Shown here one piece after another: positions 35,525-44,954 of a DNA stretch of 64,000 nt (position 1 is the first letter of the stretch; every line of letters starts with the position of its first letter). Origin of the DNA: Burkholderiales bacterium (lineage in GTDB: Bacteria; Pseudomonadota; Gammaproteobacteria; Burkholderiales; Burkholderiaceae_C); NCBI GenBank assembly GCA_029268225.1, contig JAJUGJ010000006.1:96044-160043 (forward strand), in the 5' to 3' direction. The position numbers and the translations under genes were made by a program. The notes beneath the pieces are model-generated. The model was not told the origin of the DNA and did not search any database. It worked only from the letters and a program-made list of their open reading frames with translations.

Positions 35525-37600
35525 ATGCGACTGGAAGCCGACCTGTTGATGGTGGTGGGGCAGGCGTTGGCCGGGCTGGCCTATCTGGTGCTCACACTGC
35601 GTCTGATCTGGCAGCGGCCGCGTCAAACCGAGGGGCACCACGCGACCCAAGCCATCTTGCCGGCCACAATCATGTCAGTGATGTGGGCCTGGAGCGTCCC
35701 TGCGGTTGTCCTGTCGGGTGCCGATGGCGCATGGCTGTGGGCGCCGAAATGGCTGGATGTGATCCGCTATGGCTTGTGGTTTGCCTTCGTGCTTCATTTG
35801 CTCGGCGCGGCACGTGGCGAGGGGGGGCATCGCAGCGTATTGGTTCGGCGCATGACGGCGGTGGCCTGGACACTGACCCTGGTGGCAGCGTTCACCCCGA
35901 ACTACATGCCCATGACCGTGTTGGCGGTGTTTGGGCTCGTGCTGATCGAGCAACTGTTTCGCAACTTGCCTGCAGATGCTCGTTGGAGTGCCAAACCGAT
36001 CTGTCTGGGCTTGGCGGGCACCTTGCTGTTTGACGTTTACCTGTTTTCTGAGGCGGCGCTCTTCAACGGCGTCGACGACGATGTGGCTGCGGCGCGAGGG
36101 TTTGTTCAGGCTCTGATGGTGCCCTTGCTGATCTTGCCCAGCGCAAGGCATCGTAACTGGATGTCCAAAATTCGCGTGTCGCGCCAAGTGGTTTTCCATT
36201 CGGCCACTTTGATGATGGCGGGGCTGTACCTGTTGTTCATCTCTTCGCTGGGCTACTACGTACGCTACTTTGGCGGCGAGTGGGGGCGGGTGCTGCAGGT
36301 GGCACTCGTGTTCCTGGCGGTGGTGGCTTTGGTGGCCTTGGCGCTGTCCGGCACTCTGCGTGCGCGTGTGAGGGTGTGGTTGGGCAAGCACTTCCTGCGC
36401 TACCGCTACGACTATCGTGAAGAGTGGCTCAAGTTCACCCGTGCCTTGACGAGTCACACACAACCTCAGGAGCTCAGTCAGCACGTCATCCGCGGGTTGG
36501 CCGACATGGTGGAGAGTCCTGCCGGCGCGTTGTGGCTGCTCAACGCCGAGCACAGCCATTACGTCCAAGCTGCGCGTTGGAATGTCCCGCAGTCTGGTGC
36601 CAGTGAACCTCTGGATTCCGAGTTGGTGCAGTTCATGAGGCGCACGGGCTGGGTGATCGACCTCAAGGAGTACCGCGCACATCCTGACCGGTATGAGCGC
36701 TTGTGCCTGCCTGAATGGTTGGCCTCCCTGCCGCAGGCCTGGTTATTGGTTCCTTTGCCCATCGGGGGGGAGCACCTCGGCTTTGTGCTGCTTGCGGAGC
36801 CAAGAACACAGCTGGAGCTGAATTGGGAAGTCACCGATCTGCTCAAAACGGCAGCGGCACAGGCGGCCAGTTTTTTGGCACAAATGCAGGCAACGGAAGC
36901 GTTGCTCGAATCGCGCAAGTTTGACGCATTCAACCGCATGTCGGCTTTCGTGGTGCATGACCTCAAGAACATCGTCACCCAGTTGTCGCTGATGGTGAAG
37001 AACGCCAAGAGATTGCAGCACAACCCTGAGTTCCAGGCTGACATGCTGATGACCGTCGAGAACTCGCTGGAGCGCATGAAGCAGTTGATGATGCAGTTGC
37101 GCGAGGGTGCTGCGCCGACGGGAGGGGCTGTCGGGGTCGATCTGGGGGCGATTGCGCAGGAGTGGGCGCGCTCGGCAGAAAGCCGAGGTCGCACCGTGCG
37201 CTTGGACCTGCAGCCCGACGTGTTCACGCGAGGGCATGCCGATCGCCTCAAACGGGTGGTTGGCCACCTGATTCAAAACGCGCTCGACGCCACCGAGCAC
37301 CATGGGCACGATGTCTGGGTCAAGTCCCACCGATTCGGTAGTCACGCCAGCTTGCAGGTAGGTGACAATGGGGTCGGCATGAGCGATGAGTTCTTGCAAA
37401 ACCGATTGTTCAAACCGTTTCAGACTACCAAGGTCGCGGGCATGGGCATCGGTGCATACGAGAGTCTGCAATACATACAAGAGCTGGGTGGCAAGATGAC
37501 GGTGGAGAGCAAGGAGGGTGAGGGCACCCTTGTGACCTTGCTGTTGCCGGTGATGGACGTGGCACAACCTGGCAACCTACTCAGGGGAGATGGTGCATGA
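35525..37600 (+). CDS. prsK: XrtA/PEP-CTERM system sensor histidine kinase PrsK
   Basis: 691-residue membrane histidine kinase. About eight hydrophobic helices fill residues 1-285. A GAF domain (about 310-445, with QAWLLVPLPIGGEHLGFVLLAE) comes next, then a dimerisation helix with the H-box FVVHDLKNIVTQL (His near residue 478). The ATPase domain has HLIQNALDAT (N box), VGDNGVGMS (G1) and FKPFQTTKVAGMGIG (F/G2). It senses an unknown signal and phosphorylates PrsR. The start is 5 bases after the sugar transferase stop and the stop overlaps prsR (ATGA). Confidence 0.95.
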   Translation: MRLEADLLMVVGQALAGLAYLVLTLRLIWQRPRQTEGHHATQAILPATIMSVMWAWSVPAVVLSGADGAWLWAPKWLDVIRYGLWFAFVLHLLGAARGEGGHRSVLVRRMTAVAWTLTLVAAFTPNYMPMTVLAVFGLVLIEQLFRNLPADARWSAKPICLGLAGTLLFDVYLFSEAALFNGVDDDVAAARGFVQALMVPLLILPSARHRNWMSKIRVSRQVVFHSATLMMAGLYLLFISSLGYYVRYFGGEWGRVLQVALVFLAVVALVALALSGTLRARVRVWLGKHFLRYRYDYREEWLKFTRALTSHTQPQELSQHVIRGLADMVESPAGALWLLNAEHSHYVQAARWNVPQSGASEPLDSELVQFMRRTGWVIDLKEYRAHPDRYERLCLPEWLASLPQAWLLVPLPIGGEHLGFVLLAEPRTQLELNWEVTDLLKTAAAQAASFLAQMQATEALLESRKFDAFNRMSAFVVHDLKNIVTQLSLMVKNAKRLQHNPEFQADMLMTVENSLERMKQLMMQLREGAAPTGGAVGVDLGAIAQEWARSAESRGRTVRLDLQPDVFTRGHADRLKRVVGHLIQNALDATEHHGHDVWVKSHRFGSHASLQVGDNGVGMSDEFLQNRLFKPFQTTKVAGMGIGAYESLQYIQELGGKMTVESKEGEGTLVTLLLPVMDVAQPGNLLRGDGA

Positions 37601-38958
37601 GCACGGACAAGGCAAACACATTGCTGATCGTGGAAGACGATCTGGCCTTGCAAAAGCAGATCAAGTGGTCGCTGGATCAGTTCGAGTCGGTCACCGCCGA
37701 TGACCGGCACAGCGCGATGGTGCAATTGCGCCGCTTTGTTCCGCCGGTTGTCACCATGGATCTCGGGCTGCCGCCGGATGCCGATTCTGTGTCCGAAGGG
37801 TTCAAGTTGCTCGAGCAGATCCTCATGGTCGAGCCTGACACGAAGGTGATCGTGCTGACAGGCCAGAACGGCCAGGCCAACGCCTTGAAGGCCATCGCCA
37901 TGGGCGCCTACGATTTTCTGGCCAAGCCCTTTGAGCCTGAAGTGTTGGCGCTGACCGTTGAGCGTGCTTTCCGTCTGGCAGAGTTGCAGGCCGAGAACCG
38001 CCGTCTGCAGAGCATGCAAACGCCGGATGCCTTGGCGGGGTTGATCACCAAAGACCCTGGCATGCTACGCGTGTGCCGCACCATCGAGAAAGTTGCCAAC
38101 ACCAGTGCCACGGTGATGCTTCTGGGTGAGAGCGGTACTGGCAAGGAGGTGCTGGCACGCGGCCTGCATCAGAGCAGTGCTCGCAAGAGCAACAAGTTCG
38201 TGGCCATCAATTGCGCCGCGATTCCAGATAACTTGCTTGAAAGCGAGTTGTTTGGCTATGAAAAGGGCGCGTTCACCGGCGCGGTCAAGACCACGGTCGG
38301 CAAAATTGAAACTGCCCATGGCGGCACCTTGATGCTCGATGAGATCGGTGATCTGCCGCTGCCGTTGCAATCGAAGTTGCTGCGCTTTTTGCAGGAGCGT
38401 GTGGTGGAGCGCATTGGTGGTCGCCAGGAGATCCCGGTGGATGTGCGCATCGTGTGCGCCACACACCAGGATCTCAAGCAACTGATTGCCGAGGGACGCT
38501 TCCGCGAAGACCTGTACTACCGCTTGGCCGAAATCGTGGTCGACATTCCTCCGGTGCGTGAGCGTGTCGGTGATGCGGCCTTGCTGGCTCATGCCTTTGT
38601 GAAACGCTTCTCGTCGGAAGGCGGGCGCAGTACCTTGTCCCTTTCCGCCGATGCCGTGCGTGCCATTGAGCAGCACAAGTGGCCTGGCAACATTCGCGAG
38701 CTTGAGAACTGCATCAAGCGCGCCTGCATCATGGCTGATGGTCAGCAGATCACGGCCGATGACCTGGGCCTGGCGCCGGTCGAACTCGATGAGTCTGACC
38801 GTTCCTTGGATTTGCGCACGGTGCGTGACGAGGCCGAGCGCAAGGCGGTGATTGCTGCGCTGGCCCGCGTTGATGGCAATGTTTTGCGTGCAGCCGAGTT
38901 GCTGGGGGTGAGTCGCCCCACGCTCTATGACCTGATGCACCGCCTTGGTTTGAAGTAA
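37597..38958 (+). CDS. prsR: PEP-CTERM-box response regulator PrsR (sigma-54 activator)
   Basis: 453-residue NtrC-type regulator. The receiver domain (1-120) has LIVEDD, the phospho-acceptor Asp in TMDLGLPPDAD near residue 54, and the Lys in LAKPFEPE. The AAA+ domain has Walker A GESGTGKEV, the sigma-54 contact loop GAFTGA intact, and Walker B LMLDEIGDL. The C-terminal Fis-type helix-turn-helix includes RAAELLGVSRPTLYDLMHRL. It should activate sigma-54 promoters for PEP-CTERM and EPS genes when phosphorylated by PrsK. No convincing GG-N10-GC promoter was found in this window. Confidence 0.96.
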   Translation: MSTDKANTLLIVEDDLALQKQIKWSLDQFESVTADDRHSAMVQLRRFVPPVVTMDLGLPPDADSVSEGFKLLEQILMVEPDTKVIVLTGQNGQANALKAIAMGAYDFLAKPFEPEVLALTVERAFRLAELQAENRRLQSMQTPDALAGLITKDPGMLRVCRTIEKVANTSATVMLLGESGTGKEVLARGLHQSSARKSNKFVAINCAAIPDNLLESELFGYEKGAFTGAVKTTVGKIETAHGGTLMLDEIGDLPLPLQSKLLRFLQERVVERIGGRQEIPVDVRIVCATHQDLKQLIAEGRFREDLYYRLAEIVVDIPPVRERVGDAALLAHAFVKRFSSEGGRSTLSLSADAVRAIEQHKWPGNIRELENCIKRACIMADGQQITADDLGLAPVELDESDRSLDLRTVRDEAERKAVIAALARVDGNVLRAAELLGVSRPTLYDLMHRLGLK

Positions 38959-38985
38959 GTCTCAGTCTTTCCCATGGGTTCCGAC

Positions 38986-41766
38986 ATGAAGCACACCTCT
39001 TCCGTTTTCCGCGCCTTGCCTGCGGCACTGACACTGTCTTTGGTGCTCGCTGCGTGCAGCGGCAACGACCCTGCCAAGCTGATGCAGTCGGCCAAGGATT
39101 ACATGGCGCAAAGCGACCATGCGGCAGCCATCATTCAGTTGAAGAATGCCTTACAGAACCAGCCCGATCTGGCGGAAGCGCGCTTCTTGCTGGCCAAGGC
39201 CTTGTTGGCCACTGGTGATGCGGCGGGGGCGCAGATCGAGTTGAAGAAGGCGGAGACCGGAGGGTACGCACGAGAACAGATCGTGCCCTTGCTGGCGCAG
39301 GCGATGCTCAGCCAGGGGCAGGCCAAGGCCGTGACCGAGACGTACGCCGACACCCAGTTGTCCAGTCCGGCTGCTCAGGCCGAGTTGCAGACCTTGGTGG
39401 CCGGCGCATGGTTTGCGCAAGGCAAAACTGAGCAGGCGCAGGCCAAACTGGCCGAAGCGCTGAAAACCCAGCCCAATCATGTGCCGGCGCTCTTGCTGAA
39501 AGCGCGAGTGACGGCTTCCAACCGGGACTTCGATGGGGCTCTGACGCAGATCGCGGATATTCTGAAGACGGCGCCGCAGAACGAGGAGGCCTTCAAACTG
39601 CGTGGGGACATTCAACTGTTCGGCCAACAGCGTCCCGATGATGCGTTGGTGTCATATCGGGAGGCGGTCAAGGCAAAGCCTGGTTACAAGGATGCGCAGG
39701 CCAGCATCGTGCGGGTGTTGATGGCGCAAAACAAGCTGCCGGAAGCCACCACTGAACTGGAAACCCTGAGCAAGAGTGCGCCGAAGTCGCCCTATACCTT
39801 GTACTTGCAGGCGCAACTGGCGCTGAAAAAGCAGGACCTGAAGGCCGCGCGCGAGAGTGCCCAGCAGTTGCTGCGCGCCACGCCTGACAGCCCGCAGGCC
39901 CTGGAGTTGGCGGGCACGATTGAGGCGCAATCCAATGCCTTGATCCAAGCGGAGTCGATGCTGGCGAAAGCACTGACCACCTCGCCTGAACTCAAACTGG
40001 CCCGTCGTGTGTTGGTTGCGACTTACTTGCGAATGGGGCAGGTTGACAAGGCGATTGCCACGTTGCCTGCGAATCTGGACGAGGTCGACAATGATGCGGC
40101 GTTGCTGGCCGTGGCCGGCCAAGCCTACATGATTCACGGCGATCAGGAGCGTGCTCAGCGTTACTTTGCCAAGGCATCTGCGCTGGATCCGAAGGACCCG
40201 GTCAAGCGCACTTCACTGGCCATGAGCAAGATGGTGGCCGGTCAGACCGATGCGGGCTTCAATGAGCTGCAAGACATCGCTGCGTCGGACACAGGCGTGG
40301 TCGCCGACATGGCCATGATCAATGTGCTGGCCCGTCAAGGCAAGCTGGATGAGGCCCTGAAGGCCATTGAACAGCTCTCCAAAAAGCGTGCAAATGATCC
40401 CATCCCTAGCCATCTGCGCGCGCAGGTGCTGATGAAGAAGGGCGACACGGCAGGGGCCCGCAAGGCGCTTGAGGCGGCTTTGGAGGCAGCTCCGGACTTT
40501 TTCCCTGCGGTCAGTGCCTTGTCAGAATTGGATTTGGTGAAGAAGCAGCCCGATGCGGCGCAAAAGCGCTATGAAGACCTGCTCAAGCGCAAGCCGGACA
40601 GCGTGCAGGCTTTGCTGGGCTTGGCACGGGTGAAGTCCATCCGCAAGGCCGGCAAGGAAGAGGTGGCCAGTCTGTTGCGCAAGGCGGTGGAAGTGGGGCC
40701 CAACGAGGTCTTGCCTCGACAGTTGCTGGTTGCGCACCATCTGCGCAACCAGGAGCCCAAACTCGCGCTGACGGCTGCTCAGAACGCCGTGGCCGCGCTG
40801 CCCAAGAGTGCGGAGCTGCTCGACACGCTGGGACAGGCTCAGATGGCGGCCAAGGAGTTCAACCAGGCGGTGAGCACGTACGGCAAGATGGCTGCCCTTC
40901 AGCCCCAGTCGACGTTGCCTCATCTGCGCATGGCCGGTGTCTACATGGCCAACAAGGATCCGGCTGGAGCCGCTCAGAGTTTGCGCAAGGCCCTGGAGAT
41001 TCAGCCCAACTTGATTGTGGCCCAACAGGGGTTGGCCGAGTTGGCCATCCGTGACAAGCGGGTGCCAGACGCTCTGAGCATCGTCAAGGACATTCAGAAG
41101 CAGCGTCCCCAGGAGCCGGTCGGCTTTGCCCTGGAGGGTGAGGTCCATATGGCATCGCGCAACTGGCCCGCGGCGATGGTGTCGTATGAACAGGCCCTTC
41201 GATTGGCGCCCAATGCCACGGAGTTGGCGGTGAAGCTGCACACGGCGCATCTGGCGGCGCAGAAAAAGCGCGAAGCCGATGCCTTTGCTGCGTCGTGGTT
41301 GCGGGGGCATCCGAAGGATCTGGCCTTCAGCTTGTATTTGGGCGATCGTGCCGTGGCAGCCAACGACTTGAAGGGCGCTGAAGCGCACTACCAGAAGGCC
41401 TTGAGCCTGCAGCCCCAAAACCCGGTCACTCTCAACAACATGGCCTGGGTGGCCAGCAAGTTGGGACGCAAGGACGCGATGGGGTTCATTGATCAGGCCA
41501 ATCAGATTGCGCCTGACAACCCCGCCATTCTGGACACTTGGGCGATGATGCTGGCTGCCGAGAAGAACTTCAGCAAGGCCCTGGAGGTGCAGAAGCGGGC
41601 GGTTCAACTGCAACCCGACACGCCTTTGTTCAAGTTCAACTTGGCCCAAATTCAGATCCAGGCAGGCGACAAGGCTGGTGCCAAGGCGAATCTGCAGGCC
41701 CTCAAACAGATGGGCAGCAGTTTCAATCGCCAAGCTGAAGTCGATAAAATGCTTCAGCCGCTATGA
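38986..41766 (+). CDS. prsT: PEP-CTERM system TPR-repeat lipoprotein PrsT
   Basis: About 926 residues. The signal peptide ends in the lipobox LVLAAC (Cys near residue 24), so it is a lipoprotein, probably on the inner face of the outer membrane. The rest is an array of more than twenty TPR-type helical hairpins, for example AEARFLLAKALLATGDAAGAQIELKKA and NPVTLNNMAWVASKLGRKDAM. It is likely a periplasmic scaffold for polymer export, analogous to other TPR export proteins. An in-frame ATG at 38974 is an alternative start; neither has a strong Shine-Dalgarno sequence. It follows prsR by 27 bases and closes the XrtA operon. Confidence 0.94.
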   Translation: MKHTSSVFRALPAALTLSLVLAACSGNDPAKLMQSAKDYMAQSDHAAAIIQLKNALQNQPDLAEARFLLAKALLATGDAAGAQIELKKAETGGYAREQIVPLLAQAMLSQGQAKAVTETYADTQLSSPAAQAELQTLVAGAWFAQGKTEQAQAKLAEALKTQPNHVPALLLKARVTASNRDFDGALTQIADILKTAPQNEEAFKLRGDIQLFGQQRPDDALVSYREAVKAKPGYKDAQASIVRVLMAQNKLPEATTELETLSKSAPKSPYTLYLQAQLALKKQDLKAARESAQQLLRATPDSPQALELAGTIEAQSNALIQAESMLAKALTTSPELKLARRVLVATYLRMGQVDKAIATLPANLDEVDNDAALLAVAGQAYMIHGDQERAQRYFAKASALDPKDPVKRTSLAMSKMVAGQTDAGFNELQDIAASDTGVVADMAMINVLARQGKLDEALKAIEQLSKKRANDPIPSHLRAQVLMKKGDTAGARKALEAALEAAPDFFPAVSALSELDLVKKQPDAAQKRYEDLLKRKPDSVQALLGLARVKSIRKAGKEEVASLLRKAVEVGPNEVLPRQLLVAHHLRNQEPKLALTAAQNAVAALPKSAELLDTLGQAQMAAKEFNQAVSTYGKMAALQPQSTLPHLRMAGVYMANKDPAGAAQSLRKALEIQPNLIVAQQGLAELAIRDKRVPDALSIVKDIQKQRPQEPVGFALEGEVHMASRNWPAAMVSYEQALRLAPNATELAVKLHTAHLAAQKKREADAFAASWLRGHPKDLAFSLYLGDRAVAANDLKGAEAHYQKALSLQPQNPVTLNNMAWVASKLGRKDAMGFIDQANQIAPDNPAILDTWAMMLAAEKNFSKALEVQKRAVQLQPDTPLFKFNLAQIQIQAGDKAGAKANLQALKQMGSSFNRQAEVDKMLQPL

Positions 41767-41961
41767 GGTGTCGGTATTTTTGACAGCATCCACGCTTTCT
41801 CAACAAGTGTCGTTGCTCAGGTGCCGAAAAGTGATGCAAATCAATCACTTGGGGAGCAAGGCGGGTAGGGTATAGAAATTGCTTGCTTTGAGGGTGTTTT
41901 CAGCATCGGTCACATAAAAAGGGGCGAAGCGAAAACCCCATCGAAATTCACGAGGTAAGTC
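41767..41961. other. Intergenic region between prsT and the Tat/PqqD/HprK-like cassette
   Basis: 195 bases with no ORF of note. The first part is AT-rich relative to the genes. I see no clear terminator for prsT and no sigma-54 element. GGGG at 41921 and CCCC at 41936 could form only a weak hairpin. A ribosome-binding site (GAGG, 7 bases before the ATG) precedes 41962. The break in spacing suggests a separate promoter for the next cassette. Confidence 0.5.
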
Positions 41962-42657
41962 ATGTCAGAACAGCATCACGAGCACACGCAAACCCCCGAC
42001 GTTGACGCGCGGCCCGCTGGGTTGAACGCTGGCCGACGCAAGCTCGTGCGTGCCGGACTGGCGGCTGCACCCGTTGTCGCGGCGTTCAAGACGGAAATGG
42101 TGTTGGCACACTCTGCCAGCGGCAACGTGGCTGTGATGGCCTCGTCGTTTGCCTCTGCCACCACGACCGGAGGCAGTGTGTCGCCCAACGCGAAGACCAC
42201 GGGCCTGTACATTCCGATGGACCAGTGCAAGACGCAGAGCGGTTGTGATGAGCTCTTGTTCGGCACAGATCGTTGCGATGGAACCGGTAAGCGTGGTTGC
42301 GGCTTTGCCCCTGAGATTGACGTCAAGCTGGCCAAGAAAACCCTGACGAAGCTGTTCAATATGTCGCCTGACAACGATACGGAACGCTTGGCGCAGTATT
42401 TGGCTGCTGGTTATCTTTCAGCCCGCAAGTACGGCAGCGACTCCTACATCAGTGAACAGCGCTGCAAGGAGATCTGGCAAAAGCATGGCCGTTGGTCACC
42501 CACTGCTGGCGTGCACTGGGATCTGGCTGACACTTGCGACTACTTCCAGCGTGTTTACACCGGCACGGGTTTCAGCGAGTGTCTGGTTGACCCATCCTCC
42601 CGCTCGCGTGATCGTGACTGTGGTGATCCGAGGGGTGGTGGTCGTCATCGTGGCTGA
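41962..42657 (+). CDS. Tat-type exported cysteine-rich protein with Arg/Gly tail (function unknown)
   Basis: 231 residues. A charged N-terminus of about 25 residues is followed by GRRKLVRAGLAAAPVVAAF, a twin-arginine-type signal, so the folded protein is probably exported. The mature part has about nine Cys residues (in CKTQSGC, RCDGTGKRGCGF, RCKEIW, TCDYF, ECL and DCGD), which suggests disulphides or metal binding. A helical middle (LAKKTLTKLFNMSPDNDTERLAQYLAAGYLSARKYG) precedes a short basic tail ending in repeated Arg, Gly and Asp. I do not recognise a domain. It directly precedes the PqqD-like and HprK-like genes and may be their substrate (inference). The start has a GAGG ribosome site. 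Confidence 0.75.
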   Translation: MSEQHHEHTQTPDVDARPAGLNAGRRKLVRAGLAAAPVVAAFKTEMVLAHSASGNVAVMASSFASATTTGGSVSPNAKTTGLYIPMDQCKTQSGCDELLFGTDRCDGTGKRGCGFAPEIDVKLAKKTLTKLFNMSPDNDTERLAQYLAAGYLSARKYGSDSYISEQRCKEIWQKHGRWSPTAGVHWDLADTCDYFQRVYTGTGFSECLVDPSSRSRDRDCGDPRGGGRHRG

Positions 42658-42679
42658 TGCTCTGGAAGTGACTTGAGAG

Positions 42680-42955
42680 GTGAAGTACACGTTCAATGCC
42701 GCTCGTTTCGGTTTGCGGGGCTGGGAAGGCCAGGGCGGGGTGCTTTACGATGAGGCCGATTCGACCTTGTATGAGGTGTCAGAGTCGGCTTTTCTTTTGC
42801 TGAACAGCCTATGGCTGCAGGCCGACCCGCAATCTGCCATGGAGTTGGCGCACGACCTGCTTGGTGAGCCGCCCGAACGCGTGGATGTGGAACTGGTTGA
42901 GGCAGTGCTGAACGACTTCCGAAAGATGGGTGCTGTGACGTGTCTCTCGGCTTGA
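42680..42955 (+). CDS. PqqD-family peptide chaperone (HPr-rel-A system type)
   Basis: 91-residue protein of the PqqD winged-helix fold, which in RiPP pathways binds a precursor peptide. The typical strand-turn VLYDEADSTLYEVSESAFLLLNSLW covers the first half, and the second half is helical (DVELVEAVLNDFRKMGAV). It starts at a GTG preceded by GAGAGG, and its 3' end overlaps the kinase-like gene by 16 bases. Pairing with an HprK-related gene is the recognised HPr-rel-A arrangement (from memory). The bound partner is unknown; the upstream Tat protein is a candidate. Confidence 0.85.
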   Translation: MKYTFNAARFGLRGWEGQGGVLYDEADSTLYEVSESAFLLLNSLWLQADPQSAMELAHDLLGEPPERVDVELVEAVLNDFRKMGAVTCLSA

Positions 42956-43860
42956 GTCCGCGTTCGGTGGCCTCAGTGCCGCAGCACGAGTTGTTGGAGG
43001 CGTTGCGGACCACCGGTCTGTACTTGCGTACCCCTCCTTTCGTCGTTCATGTGCGCAGTGCCATCCCGATCGTGGCGGAGGGGCTGTCCCGTCTTTACGC
43101 CCGGCATGTTTGCTGGACCGAGCCGGGCCACTTTGCGGACTTTCACGTGACGGTTCGACGTCAGTGGCGCCCGGGGCGGGCTTTGTGTGTGTTTGAACTC
43201 GATGGCCTCCGTCCGTTCACCCCCCTGGCGTACGGTGAGGCATACGCCTTTTTCGAGTGGGGTCTGAACTGGTGTATCACCAGTCATTGCCATCACTGGA
43301 TCACGCTGCATGCAGCCGTGCTGGAGCGCGATGGACAGGCGGTGGTCATGCCCGCGCCACCGGGATCGGGCAAGAGCACCTTGTGCGCTGCCTTGATGAT
43401 GGCTGGTTGGCGCTTGATGTCGGACGAGATGGCTCTGCTGGATCCGAGTTCGGGGCTCCTGACGGCATCTCCGCGTCCGATCAGCTTGAAGAACACGTCC
43501 ATCAGTGTGATGCGATCGCGTGCGCCGGATGCGGTGTTCGGGCCGATGGCGCATGACACGCTCAAAGGGACGGTGTGCCACATGCAGGTGTCGCCAGAAA
43601 GCACGGCGCAGGCTGACGTACCGGCGCGGCCTGCTTGGGTGGTGTTTCCTCGCTATGTGGCCGATGCACCGTTGACTGTGACGTCTCATCCCAAGGCTCA
43701 GGCCTTGCTGAACTTGCATCGCAACAGCTTCAATCACCATGTGCACGGTCGCCAAGGGTTTGAAGCACTGGCGGATGTGGTCGCGCAGTGCGATGTCTTC
43801 GACCTCCGGTATAGCCAGTTGGATGATGCTGTGGCCTGGTTCGATCGTCTGGAGGGCTGA
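42940..43860 (+). CDS. HprK-related kinase A
   Basis: 306-residue P-loop protein related to HPr kinase/phosphorylase. After an N-terminal alpha/beta domain (about 1-120) comes ITLHAAVLERDGQAVVMPAPPGSGKSTLCAALM, which holds the Walker A loop (APPGSGKST near residue 143). LMSDEMALLDP contains the Walker B-type acidic pair, and a PISLKN segment follows as in HprK relatives. No HPr or PTS gene is in the window, so the phospho-acceptor is unknown. The GTG start lies within the PqqD-like gene, and the stop is two bases before the next start, giving tight coupling. Confidence 0.9.
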   Translation: MSLGLSPRSVASVPQHELLEALRTTGLYLRTPPFVVHVRSAIPIVAEGLSRLYARHVCWTEPGHFADFHVTVRRQWRPGRALCVFELDGLRPFTPLAYGEAYAFFEWGLNWCITSHCHHWITLHAAVLERDGQAVVMPAPPGSGKSTLCAALMMAGWRLMSDEMALLDPSSGLLTASPRPISLKNTSISVMRSRAPDAVFGPMAHDTLKGTVCHMQVSPESTAQADVPARPAWVVFPRYVADAPLTVTSHPKAQALLNLHRNSFNHHVHGRQGFEALADVVAQCDVFDLRYSQLDDAVAWFDRLEG

Positions 43861-43862
43861 CC

Positions 43863-44954
43863 GTGCATGCAAATGTCGGCAACATCCTTGTGCAAGTGAT
43901 CCGAGAGCCTGGGCGTATGCGCACGCTCGTGCCGAAGGACTGGGATGACCTTGTTCGCCTGGGACGTGCGGCCGATCTGTTGGCGCGCCTGAGCTATCTG
44001 GCACAGCGCCATGATCTGTGGGCGTCGATTCCTGCTGAAGTCCAGCGCCATCTGGTTTCGGCGCAGGCCTTGGTGGCGCGCCAACATCGTGAGTTGGGTT
44101 ACGAGCTGCAAGAGATCGACCTGGCTCTGAAGGGGCTGGGGGTGCCGGTGGTACTGCTCAAGGGGGCCGCCTACGTGGCGGCAGAGCAGGCCGCAGCGCA
44201 GGGGCGCATGGTGTCTGATGTGGATGTGTTGGTGCCGCGTGGGTGTTTGGCCCAGGCGGAGGCGGCGCTGATGTTGGGCGGGTGGACCAGCCGGGCCAAG
44301 TCCGACTACGACCAGCGTTATTACCGAACCTGGATGCATGAGTTGCCGCCGATGGTGCACATTCAGCGAGGCACGGTGCTGGATGTGCACCACGCGATCA
44401 TGCCGCTGTCGGCGCGTGTGCATCCGAGCTCGGCCTTGTTGCTGGCGGCGGCGAGGCCTGTGCCCGGTTTTGCGTGCTTGCAGGTGCTGGCACCCATCGA
44501 TCAGGTCTTGCACAGTGCGACTCATCTCATGCATGAAGGTGAGTTCGAGCAGGGTTTGCGGGGATTGGTTGACCTGGATGCCCTGTTGCAGGAACATGGG
44601 CCAGATCCTGGGTTTTGGTCGGGCTTGGTGGCGCGCGCGGTGGCTTTGGAGCTGACCCGGCCCTTGTTCTACGGTCTGCGCTACGTGCAAGCCATGTTCG
44701 GGACGGACGTGCCTGCAGCTGTGCTGGCCGAGTTGGTCGGTGCGCCTGGTGCAAGCCCGTCGCAGTGGGTTTTGCGGATGATGGACGGTTTGTTCGTGCG
44801 TGCGTTGAGTCCGGCTCACGAGTTGACGTCTGATCGATGGACGCCGCTGGCGCGAGGGGTGTTGTACCTTCGTGGGCATTGGCTGCGTATGCCGCCGGGC
44901 CGCTTGACCCTGCACTTGTTGCGTAAATTGTTGCCTGCCCGGCAAGGAGCTTGA
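43863..44954 (+). CDS. Nucleotidyltransferase-fold family protein
   Basis: 363 residues, related to the uncharacterised nucleotidyltransferase family often next to HprK-related kinases. The core lies at about 92-190: GVPVVLLKGAAYV, then MVSDVDVLVPRG, where the D-x-D pair is the expected metal site, and VLDVHHAIMPL supplying a third acidic residue and His. The C-terminal half is helical with VLHSATHLMHEGEFEQGLRGLVDLDALL. It might nucleotidylate a protein or small molecule (inference). The GTG start is two bases after the kinase stop and the stop abuts the protease start. Confidence 0.85.
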   Translation: MHANVGNILVQVIREPGRMRTLVPKDWDDLVRLGRAADLLARLSYLAQRHDLWASIPAEVQRHLVSAQALVARQHRELGYELQEIDLALKGLGVPVVLLKGAAYVAAEQAAAQGRMVSDVDVLVPRGCLAQAEAALMLGGWTSRAKSDYDQRYYRTWMHELPPMVHIQRGTVLDVHHAIMPLSARVHPSSALLLAAARPVPGFACLQVLAPIDQVLHSATHLMHEGEFEQGLRGLVDLDALLQEHGPDPGFWSGLVARAVALELTRPLFYGLRYVQAMFGTDVPAAVLAELVGAPGASPSQWVLRMMDGLFVRALSPAHELTSDRWTPLARGVLYLRGHWLRMPPGRLTLHLLRKLLPARQGA

